Origin: an uncultured Rubritalea sp.
GTDB lineage: Bacteria; Verrucomicrobiota; Verrucomicrobiia; Verrucomicrobiales; Akkermansiaceae
Length of the DNA: 6,300 nt
Direction: 5' to 3'
Assembly: GCA_937951395.1 (NCBI GenBank)
Contig: CALFBV010000007.1
Span: 1 to 6,300 of the forward strand
The translations under genes and the position numbers were made by a program. A model generated the notes under the pieces. It ran no database searches and had not been told where the DNA came from. It saw only the letters and a program-made list of their open reading frames with translations. How positions within the stretch are numbered: the stretch's first letter is position 1; each line of letters begins with the position of its first letter. This document shows positions 1 through 5,924 of this stretch, piece after piece.

Positions 1-473
1 TTCGCCTGCATCGGCACCACAGGAACACCTAGTTCTTCAGATAAAAGTGTAGGATCTAGACGAACACCACCACTCTCGGCCATATCCACCATATTCAGCG
101 CTAGCACTGTTGGCAGACCAAGCTCTAGCACTTCTAAAACAAGCCTCAACTGGCGTTCTAGCGATGAGGCATCCACCACACAAACTATCACATCTGGGAC
201 ACTTTCACCATCTTGATCTCCCTTCAGCACATTCGCCGTTATCTTCTCATCTTCTGATGTTGAGTTTAAAGAAAGACAGCCAGGTAAATCTAACAGCTCC
301 ATTTTACGGCCATCTGGCGTGCGAAATGTGCCACTCTTTTTACTCACCGTCACACCAGAGTAGTTCCCTACCTTTTGGTTTTGACCTGTAAGCGCGTTAA
401 AAATAGTAGTTTTACCAGCATTAGGGTTTCCCACTAGAGCTACCATATTTGACTCTGACGCATCGGTAATCAT
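1..473 (-). CDS. feoB: Ferrous iron transporter B, N-terminal GTPase domain (partial, runs off left edge)
   Basis: This is the N-terminal 157 codons of FeoB, the inner-membrane Fe(II) transporter that carries a cytoplasmic G-protein domain. I translated it by hand from the ATG at 473. The G motifs are in order: G1 GNPNAGKTT at residues 15-23, the G2/switch I segment NYSGVTV at 37-43, G3 DLPG at 62-65 and G4 NMVD at 127-130. The FeoB-typical stretch VVDASSLERQL lies at 99-109. No stop or frameshift is seen; the membrane domain lies outside the window. An internal ATG at 446 (residue 10) would also leave the P-loop intact, so the start is uncertain by nine codons. The feoA stop is 30 bp upstream, so the two genes very probably form one transcript under the Fur-like site at 767-783. 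Confidence 0.95.
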   Translation of the reverse strand, partial: MITDASESNMVALVGNPNAGKTTIFNALTGQNQKVGNYSGVTVSKKSGTFRTPDGRKMELLDLPGCLSLNSTSEDEKITANVLKGDQDGESVPDVIVCVVDASSLERQLRLVLEVLELGLPTVLALNMVDMAESGGVRLDPTLLSEELGVPVVPMQA

Positions 474-503
474 TTATTTATCGCCTAAAAGTTAAAAAAT
501 GAA

Positions 504-737
504 TTATGCAGGACAAACTAAAACCTGATCTGCCAACTTACGGTCCAGCACCAGCTTAGTGCCACAGGTGACGCAGATGATGTTGCGACCATTTGAGAGC
601 TTAGTCACCTTCAACTTTTCACAGAAACCCATCTCTCTAAGCTGCTTACAACCGCCTCCATCAACATTATCTAGCGCGCTAATACGCCATGTATTACCCG
701 CTGCTGCTGTTGTGAGAGTCTGTGATTCGATAGCCAT
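504..737 (-). CDS. feoA: FeoA, small SH3-like partner protein of the ferrous iron transporter
   Basis: This is a 77-residue protein with the usual size and layout of FeoA, a small cytosolic beta-barrel protein that works with FeoB in Fe(II) uptake. The family signature is LREMGFCEKLKVTKL at residues 33-47 (compare RLMELGFxxGxxVxV), followed by the CGTKLVLDRKLAD segment at 58-70, the position of GTxLALR in other FeoA proteins. I chose the ATG at 737; a GTG at 764 would add nine residues (MFICVVKQI) that do not look like FeoA and would reach into the operator region. The protein is rich in cysteine for its size, at positions 30, 39, 55, 58 and 75, with a CVTC pair at 55-58. The stop is 30 bp before feoB. 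No Shine-Dalgarno sequence is obvious. A Fur-like palindrome lies about 30 bp upstream of the start. Confidence 0.9.
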   Translation of the reverse strand: MAIESQTLTTAAAGNTWRISALDNVDGGGCKQLREMGFCEKLKVTKLSNGRNIICVTCGTKLVLDRKLADQVLVCPA

Positions 738-738
738 A

Positions 739-758
739 ATTTGCTTAACGACGCAAAT
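739..758. repeat. Perfect 6-bp inverted repeat abutting the feoA start codon
   Basis: ATTTGC at 739-744 and GCAAAT at 753-758 are exact reverse complements separated by eight bases, ending one base before the feoA ATG. The half-site recurs at 776-781 inside the Fur-like palindrome. It could be a second operator half-site pair or a weak hairpin in the feoA leader RNA that affects initiation. The role is inference. Confidence 0.4.
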
Positions 759-766
759 AAACACTA

Positions 767-783
767 TTGAGAATCATTTGCAA
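767..783. promoter_or_regulatory. Probable Fur box upstream of feoAB
   Basis: The 15-base core tgagaatcatttgca at 768-782 matches the classical Fur 7-1-7 pattern TGATAATCATTATCA at 12 of 15 positions. The surrounding 17 bases form an imperfect palindrome, TTGnnAATcATTnnCAA, centred on 775. It lies 30 bp upstream of the feoA start and downstream of the antiporter stop, the expected place for an iron-dependent repressor site of a feo operon. A minus-strand TTGCAA at 783-778 is a possible -35 hexamer inside the site, but no convincing -10 box was found. The assignment rests on pattern plus context; binding is not shown by sequence alone. Confidence 0.65.
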
Positions 784-840
784 TAACTGATTTCATCTTT
801 TTTGGGAGCCTTTACAAGTTTTCAGGGACACTGGCTCGCA

Positions 841-2586
841 TTAAATCCAGCTCTCATCAAATTCATCGGAATAACTCAGCATCACACGCTGGATCATCGC
901 GCGTCCGCTCTGCTCTTCATCTAGCAAGATATGGTTGATCTCAGCCGCTTCAAAGTCCGCGATGTCAGCCTTAAATTTACACCTCACATACAGAAGTATC
1001 GACTCTTTCATTTCTCTAGCCGTATGCACGATCGCTAGTGAGATCTCCTTGTCAGGAAATGTCACGGCAAGCCCACGCGCCTGTTCTATCTTAGCCGCCT
1101 TCAGCCCTTCACGGTCTCTAGCATCTGCATAGAGAGCAAAATGCCCTTCACCCACCAGCTTCTTCACCGTCATAGGGTTCATCTCTATGATCACCACTGG
1201 GATGTGTAAGGTTTGCAGATTCTTATGTAAATTCTGCCCCACGGGTCCGTAACCACAGATGATCACATGCTCAGTTAGATTCTCGATTTGGCTACCCACC
1301 CCATGTTCATCTTCAGAGTCAGATGCGGCACTCCAGCGAGCCTCACTGTGCCCCCCTGCCAACGCAGCTCCAGCACGAGCACTCCTCTTATTACAAAAAC
1401 TTACCCCTAGCTTCATTAACGTAGGCACTAGCGCCATACTTAACGCAGTGCTAGCTAAAATAAGCTGCTCCATCCGCTCACTAAACACCTCTAAATCCAT
1501 CGACCTATTCAACACCACGATAGAGAATTCACCCATACTACAGAGGGCCGCAGCCACCAGCAGGCTCCGGCTCTTTTGCAGCCCAGATACCCGCGCTGCC
1601 ACAAATACTATAGCCCCTTTTACCAGAACCAACGCCACAGTAATCAGCAGAACTAGGACCCATTCGTTCATCACTATTTGCAGATCGATGAGCAGGCCTA
1701 CAGAGACGAAGAAAATAGTCAAAAACAGATCCTTAAAAGGCAAAATGTCTGACAAGACTCGGTGCGAATAAATAGACTCACTCACCACCACGCCCGCCGC
1801 GAAGGCTCCCAGCGCGGGGCTCAAGCCAAGCACACCACTAAGTAGAGCCACCGCAGCACAGAGCCCGATCACCGTCACAGTAAACAGCTCTCTGCTACCA
1901 GATTTAGCCACCGCATCTAGCATCTGCGGTAGTCCAAACCTGCTAATGACTACAAGAAATGCCGTGAAACCCATTCCCTTTAATAACGCAAACAACAAGC
2001 CCCCACCTGAGTCACCAGACTGACTCACTATCGCCGGTAATAGCACCATAAATAAAATCGTCATCAAGTCCTGAAACAGCGCCATCCCGAGAGTTACCCG
2101 CGCTTGAGGACTCTCTGGCAAGCCTAGATCTTGGAACGTTTTCAAGCTCACTGCTGTGGATGAAAGGCAGACCATAAAACCTAACAGAAGCGATGCCTTC
2201 CAATCGAGATCAAACAGCATTCCTACCCCCATCGCGATGACGATACAGAGACTCACCTGAATCCCTCCACCCAAGAGCGCAGGTCTACGAAGTGCCTTTA
2301 ATTCCTTGATAGAAAACTCAATCCCAAGAGTGAACAACAACAGGACAATACCTATCTCAGAAAGATTATGAATGAGGTCACTATCACCCACACCAGCCCA
2401 GCTTAAAATCCCGCTGTTAGACAAAATGAGGCCACATACAAAGTAACCTACTAGTAGCGACTGCTTCAACTGCGCACAGACTAGAGAAACCAACACCACC
2501 GAGCTCAGCACTAGAGTCAACAACACAAAAATAGGCGGAACGGCACCACCAGCTGCAAGCACTTCAAAGCTACCAAACTTAATCAT
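841..2586 (-). CDS. KefB/YbaL-type monovalent cation:proton antiporter (CPA2 family) with C-terminal RCK/TrkA-N domain
   Basis: This is an inner-membrane exchanger, probably K+ or Na+ against H+, gated by a cytosolic nucleotide-binding domain. In the 581-residue form, about ten or more hydrophobic segments fill residues 10-395. Family motifs are LSSTAVSLK (about 141-149), ALFQDL (169-174), LSPALGAFAAGVVVSES (255-271) and LPFKDLFLTIFFVSVGLLID (282-301). An alanine-, serine- and acid-rich linker (about 402-438) leads to the RCK domain, with the Rossmann motif GYGPVG at 445-450, the acidic end of strand 2 in IIEMNP (467-472) and YADARD at 486-491. There is no TrkA-C domain after it, as in KefB/KefC. 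Starts at 2619 and 2640 (599 residues) are possible. I prefer 2586 because the extra residues add no family match and the 2640 ATG lies on the msrB -35 box. Ion specificity and glutathione control cannot be read from this sequence. Confidence 0.88.
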   Translation of the reverse strand: MIKFGSFEVLAAGGAVPPIFVLLTLVLSSVVLVSLVCAQLKQSLLVGYFVCGLILSNSGILSWAGVGDSDLIHNLSEIGIVLLLFTLGIEFSIKELKALRRPALLGGGIQVSLCIVIAMGVGMLFDLDWKASLLLGFMVCLSSTAVSLKTFQDLGLPESPQARVTLGMALFQDLMTILFMVLLPAIVSQSGDSGGGLLFALLKGMGFTAFLVVISRFGLPQMLDAVAKSGSRELFTVTVIGLCAAVALLSGVLGLSPALGAFAAGVVVSESIYSHRVLSDILPFKDLFLTIFFVSVGLLIDLQIVMNEWVLVLLITVALVLVKGAIVFVAARVSGLQKSRSLLVAAALCSMGEFSIVVLNRSMDLEVFSERMEQLILASTALSMALVPTLMKLGVSFCNKRSARAGAALAGGHSEARWSAASDSEDEHGVGSQIENLTEHVIICGYGPVGQNLHKNLQTLHIPVVIIEMNPMTVKKLVGEGHFALYADARDREGLKAAKIEQARGLAVTFPDKEISLAIVHTAREMKESILLYVRCKFKADIADFEAAEINHILLDEEQSGRAMIQRVMLSYSDEFDESWI

Positions 2587-2634
2587 TACGCAAAGCTTAG
2601 ACTGAACCTGAATCAGCATCAAGCATTTGATGAG

Positions 2635-2663
2635 TTGCATGGATAACTTTTATGGAATATACT
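2635..2663 (+). promoter_or_regulatory. Sigma70-like promoter for msrB
   Basis: A -35-like TTGCAT (2635-2640, three of six consensus bases) and a strong -10 TATACT (2658-2663, five of six) are separated by 17 bp. Transcription would begin near 2670, giving a leader of about 20 nt before the lipoprotein start at 2691. This supports that start over the upstream ATG at 2652, which would lie upstream of the transcript. On the opposite strand TATATT (2661-2656) overlaps the same -10 and could serve the antiporter gene. Confidence 0.45.
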
Positions 2664-2690
2664 AGCCCACACAACACTCCTATCTGTATC

Positions 2691-3272
2691 ATGAAACGCA
2701 TCATTCTACTACTCACCGCACTCACCCTCATATCCTGCCAAGCCAAGGAAGGCGCCAAGAACCCTATGGAAACAACCGATAAAGCACCAAAAGAGCCCAC
2801 CAAGAAAGTAATCAAGACAGATGCTGAGTGGAAAAAAATCCTCACTGACGAGCAGTTCCGCATAGCGAGAAAATCTGGAACCGAAGCGCCTAACGGTGAA
2901 GTCTATAAACAATTTAAAAAGCAAGGAGCAGGAGCCTATCACTGTGCAGGATGCGGAGCTAAGCTCTTCTCATCTAAAGAAAAATTTGATGCTCGCTGCG
3001 GCTGGCCAGCATTCTACGATCCCGCAAAAGCTGAGAACGTAAGCACTAAAATAGACCGTTCATTCGGCTCCGTCCGCACAGAGGTCAACTGCGCTAAATG
3101 CGACGCTCACCTAGGTCACCTCTTCAAAGGCGAAGGCTTCAACACTCCAACAGATCAGAGATTCTGCATCAACGGGATCGTCCTCAAGTTTGTGCCTGAT
3201 AAGCCAGTAGAGAAAAAGAAAGAAGCCGAGAAGAAGGAGGCTGGAAAAACTGGGGAAACCGAGCAAAAATAA
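2691..3272 (+). CDS. msrB: Peptide-methionine (R)-S-oxide reductase MsrB, lipoprotein form
   Basis: MsrB reduces the R epimer of methionine sulfoxide in proteins. This 193-residue version starts with a lipoprotein signal (MKR, a hydrophobic stretch, then lipobox LISC with Cys16), so it should be anchored in the envelope facing the periplasm. A charged linker (17-45) precedes the catalytic domain (about 45-170). Two zinc-binding pairs are intact, CAGC at 85-88 and CAKC at 134-137, along with CGWPAF (103-108) and HLGH (140-143). The catalytic cysteine is in RFCIN at residue 159; Cys103 is the candidate resolving cysteine by analogy with the family. The C-terminus is a Lys/Glu-rich tail of about 24 residues. 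An in-frame ATG at 2652 would bury the signal peptide. The gene is divergent from the antiporter and convergent with rluA. No Shine-Dalgarno sequence is visible. An envelope MsrB needs an electron donor, which is not encoded here. Confidence 0.93.
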   Translation: MKRIILLLTALTLISCQAKEGAKNPMETTDKAPKEPTKKVIKTDAEWKKILTDEQFRIARKSGTEAPNGEVYKQFKKQGAGAYHCAGCGAKLFSSKEKFDARCGWPAFYDPAKAENVSTKIDRSFGSVRTEVNCAKCDAHLGHLFKGEGFNTPTDQRFCINGIVLKFVPDKPVEKKKEAEKKEAGKTGETEQK

Positions 3273-3401
3273 TCTCTCATTTTTTTCTATACCTTCGGCT
3301 AATGTCGGAAGTTGCTTAGCTAAATTTCCCTTCTCCCCGATATTTTTAGTTAGATTAGATAATTCTAGTTCACCTTCATAGTAGCAAAAATTCAGCCACA
3401 C
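3273..3401. other. Convergent intergenic region between msrB and rluA
   Basis: This is 129 bp of AT-rich sequence where two genes meet tail to tail. It holds a T-run at 3280-3286 just after the msrB stop and an imperfect hairpin at 3293-3311 (CTTCGGC against GTCGGAAG with one bulged base and a TAAT loop). The hairpin follows the T-run on the plus strand, and on the minus strand it is followed by A bases, so neither direction has the usual order of a rho-independent terminator. No small gene is supported here. Confidence 0.4.
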
Positions 3402-4124
3402 TTAAAAAGAACATGAGCAGGTTCCATGAAACGGCTCACCGCTGGATGGGTGATCAAAATATAGGTCACTTGCGTGTAATAATAATCGGCCTGCTAACTG
3501 TTGACTCTCACCACTATGATAGAGATCACAACCCAGAATAGGATGACCTATTGACTGACTGTGGATTCTTAGTTGATGCGTTCGTCCTGTGAGTGGTGAA
3601 AATTTCACTAAGCTTCTGTGCGGTTTATCTAAGCGCTTAATTACGGTGTATTCACTGATCGCCGGCTTACCTCTAAACTCGCAGATGATTACCTTAGGGA
3701 AATGATTCTTATCTTTCGCGATAGACGCTGAAACCCGCCCCTCATCCTCATCCAGCCAGCCCTCTAGCATCGCCACATAGTCTTTTTTGATCGTGCGTGC
3801 TTGGAATTGTTTATTGAGACTTTTCGAAGCCTCAGCATGCAGCCCCACCACCATAATTCCTGATGTTCCAAAGTCTAACCGATGTGGTAATTTAGCCTCA
3901 GGAAATGGAGGACTCTCCCCCTCTTGACCATGTACTAAACGATAATGGACTGAATCCCAGTTAAGCGGATTCTTCCCCGATAAACTGAGCAAGCCACTGG
4001 GCTTATTGATCAGAAGAATGTCATCATCTTGATAGATAATCCCCACTAAATCATCACACTTTGGTGCCACAAAATCATCGACGATGACATGGTTGATTAA
4101 CTTCTCTCTGCTGTCTTCTTTCAA
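3402..4124 (-). CDS. rluA: RluA-family RNA pseudouridine synthase
   Basis: This is a 240-residue pseudouridine synthase that isomerises uridine in structured RNA in the cytoplasm. It follows the short RluA plan without an S4 domain: INKPSGLLSLSG at 39-50, the catalytic motif HRLDFGTSG at 81-89 with the presumed nucleophile Asp84, GRTHQLRIH at 180-188, GHPILG at 193-198 and RLLLHA at 213-218. These match E. coli RluA (about 219 residues), which modifies 23S rRNA position 746 and tRNA position 32, better than the longer RluC/RluD enzymes. The target in this organism is inference. The longest reading begins with TTG at 4124, only 13 bp after the TPR gene stop; a GTG at about 4070 is an alternative, since family similarity only begins near residue 27. 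It is probably cotranscribed with the TPR gene. Confidence 0.85.
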   Translation of the reverse strand: MKEDSREKLINHVIVDDFVAPKCDDLVGIIYQDDDILLINKPSGLLSLSGKNPLNWDSVHYRLVHGQEGESPPFPEAKLPHRLDFGTSGIMVVGLHAEASKSLNKQFQARTIKKDYVAMLEGWLDEDEGRVSASIAKDKNHFPKVIICEFRGKPAISEYTVIKRLDKPHRSLVKFSPLTGRTHQLRIHSQSIGHPILGCDLYHSGESQQLAGRLLLHASDLYFDHPSSGEPFHGTCSCSF

Positions 4125-4137
4125 ACGATTAGCGAAT

Positions 4138-5793
4138 TTACTCTTCTAATAACTCCATCAATTTAGCATAAGCAGCCTTACTCTGTGGATGGCTCGGCAT
4201 CCTCTTTAGTGCGAGCTTGTATGTCTCTCTGGCTTTTTTGATGTCGCCTTTTTTCTCGTAGAATTGCGCCAATTTATATTCCATTGGGTAAAGGATGCTA
4301 GGCGGATAGTATCTAGTGGGGCCCATTTGCTGATCTATCGCTTCTTGATAGAAATTATAAGCACCCACTTTGCCCACCACTTCTGCTGAGAATTCAGCGT
4401 AGTAGCATTTAAGAGATTTAACTAAAATTAGATACTGAGCATAATAAGGCTGCTTTCTCGCTTCTGTTCTTTTATCGCTGAGCTGCTTAAGAATCCTCCC
4501 TAGAAGACCTGCCATTTTATCAGAGTCCTTTATCTTACCATCCAGTCTATAACTCCGCGCTAGCCCGTATGCTTGGTAACCTTTGATTACCAAATTAAAG
4601 AGCTCCTTGCTCTTATTTTTACTATCAATCTTAGGCAGGCTTTTCAGTGCACTCTTAATCGACGGCTTATCCCCGTTTGCTAAAAACATATTCACGCGGA
4701 TCATCTGATGACACCAAGAGTTCACCGCATACACTGCTGAACCCTTACGCGCCTGTGCTCCTACTGCTAGCTTTTTCAAGACCTCGTTTAGCTTCTTAGT
4801 ATCGCCCATCTGGTAATAAACCATAGTCAGAAAGGAATACGCCCTGATAAGTCCATCACATTCAGAAATGCTAGCCTTAGATTCTTTTTTCCAAGCCTCA
4901 TAAAGACTAGCAGCCTTTTCATAAGAATCTCTAGCCATCTCCATCTCTCCTGTCCGCCAAGCTGCGTAGCCCAGTAGCATCTGCCAGCCAGGATATTGAT
5001 CTCCCCCCTGATGCGCCAACATCACTGCATAAGGAAGAACCTCCGTCTTCTGAACTACTGCATTAGACGGAGCTTCTATCTGCATCATAATGTAGAAATT
5101 TGTCACCAATGGATTGTTCGGATTAACATCTAACAGACTCTTAATCGCCTTCACCGCTCGGTCTTGTTTCGCATCTGAGCTACCGAAGACATCATACTCT
5201 CCTCGGTTGAAAAATGGAGCTAATAACTGTAACTGTAGATCATTAGGGTACTTCTCAGCCAACACCCTAAACGACCCAGCGCCGGCCTCTAACCCATTCA
5301 CCACCAGGCTACCAATAGCCAGCGCATAATCTCTCTCATTCGTCGGAAATACATACTCCGCACCATCCCCCTCACCAGACTTATGCTCCGCCAAACTCAC
5401 CATTCTCTGGATCGCCCTAGCACGGTAATCCTTCCACTCATGCTGAGGATTTAGCAAACTCATCACCACCCCACAATACGCCATCAGACAATCCGGCTCA
5501 CGCTCCAGCGCCGCCGCAAAATGCCTATACGCCTCCACATCCCACTGCGCATGCAATAGCGCAAAACCCTGCCGCACATGCTTCTGCACCAGCTCATCGT
5601 TCGTCGAAATAGGCACATTCAGCTTACCAATATTCTTCCCCTTACCTTCCCACATCTGAGGAACAGACATCTTCCGGATCGGCTCCGCAATCACCGACCT
5701 AACATCAAACTTCTCCTGACCATTTACCGGCAAAACAGCTAATAAACAAACAACCATCGCAAACTTAAGAACAACCAAAGAATAGCATTTCAT
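4138..5793 (-). CDS. Secreted tetratricopeptide-repeat protein of unknown function
   Basis: This is a 551-residue exported protein. It has a Sec signal peptide (MKCYSLVVLKF, then a hydrophobic core to about residue 22, with likely cleavage after VNG at 25), and helical TPR-like repeats fill the rest. The first clear repeat is at about 68-115 (EAYRHFAAALEREPDCLMAY). Others are near 265-300 (LLGYAAWRTGEMEMARDSYE), 315-345 and 503-551 (LAQFYEKKGDIKKARETYKL). The segment order, with EAxxxF..AxxxxPxCxMAY early and a PNNPLVTNFYIMMQIEA stretch at 225-241, resembles a widespread family of exported TPR proteins, but its usual His/Tyr motifs are not conserved here. That link is from memory and tentative. 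I chose the ATG at 5793 because it begins the signal peptide; the longer reading to 5982 would overlap trpA. It lies 13 bp upstream of rluA and is divergent from trpA. No enzymatic domain is visible; a protein-protein scaffold role is the most that can be inferred. Confidence 0.8.
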   Translation of the reverse strand: MKCYSLVVLKFAMVVCLLAVLPVNGQEKFDVRSVIAEPIRKMSVPQMWEGKGKNIGKLNVPISTNDELVQKHVRQGFALLHAQWDVEAYRHFAAALEREPDCLMAYCGVVMSLLNPQHEWKDYRARAIQRMVSLAEHKSGEGDGAEYVFPTNERDYALAIGSLVVNGLEAGAGSFRVLAEKYPNDLQLQLLAPFFNRGEYDVFGSSDAKQDRAVKAIKSLLDVNPNNPLVTNFYIMMQIEAPSNAVVQKTEVLPYAVMLAHQGGDQYPGWQMLLGYAAWRTGEMEMARDSYEKAASLYEAWKKESKASISECDGLIRAYSFLTMVYYQMGDTKKLNEVLKKLAVGAQARKGSAVYAVNSWCHQMIRVNMFLANGDKPSIKSALKSLPKIDSKNKSKELFNLVIKGYQAYGLARSYRLDGKIKDSDKMAGLLGRILKQLSDKRTEARKQPYYAQYLILVKSLKCYYAEFSAEVVGKVGAYNFYQEAIDQQMGPTRYYPPSILYPMEYKLAQFYEKKGDIKKARETYKLALKRMPSHPQSKAAYAKLMELLEE

Positions 5794-5898
5794 AGCCCCA
5801 GTATCGTTAAATATCACCCGCAAGCAACCAGTAAAACACAATCTCTGAAAAACAGCGGAGAAAATAACACTCAATACCCAAAAAATCATTTCAATTTC

Positions 5899-5904
5899 TA
5901 TAAA
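5899..5904 (+). promoter_or_regulatory. Possible -10 box for trpA
   Basis: TATAAA lies 20 bp before the trpA start. At 18 bp spacing the -35 position reads TACCCA, a poor match, so the promoter is weakly supported. The 131-bp divergent gap (5794-5924) shows no Trp-codon-rich leader peptide and no attenuator-like pair of hairpins; only a weak 6-bp stem (5842-5847 with 5856-5861) was seen. Confidence 0.25.
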
Positions 5905-5924
5905 TCCTCTGTAAATCAACACCC

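Noticed and set aside
110..391. Plus-strand open frame of 93 codons at the left edge
   Set aside because: It is antisense to the intact FeoB G-domain and shows no recognisable domain.
784..840. Possible terminator between the antiporter and feoA (GAGCC/GGCTC arms)
   Set aside because: The stem is only 5 bp with a loop of about 22 nt, and on the transcribed minus strand it is followed by A bases rather than a T-run.
1259..1771. Long plus-strand open frame of 170 codons inside the antiporter gene
   Set aside because: It is antisense to a well-supported membrane protein, has low-complexity Ser/Thr/Arg content and shows no family motif.
2597..2942. Two minus-strand open frames over msrB that look hydrophobic
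   Set aside because: They are shadows of the msrB signal peptide and linker on the reverse strand, and msrB has full catalytic and zinc motifs.
3265..3284. Possible msrB terminator with AAAAAT/ATTTTT arms and a T-run
   Set aside because: The stem is six A-T pairs only, too weak for a normal rho-independent terminator, and it overlaps the stop codon.
5842..5861. Hairpin TCTCTG/CGGAGA in the TPR-trpA gap
   Set aside because: It is six pairs including one G-T wobble, with no T-run and no antiterminator partner; likely chance.
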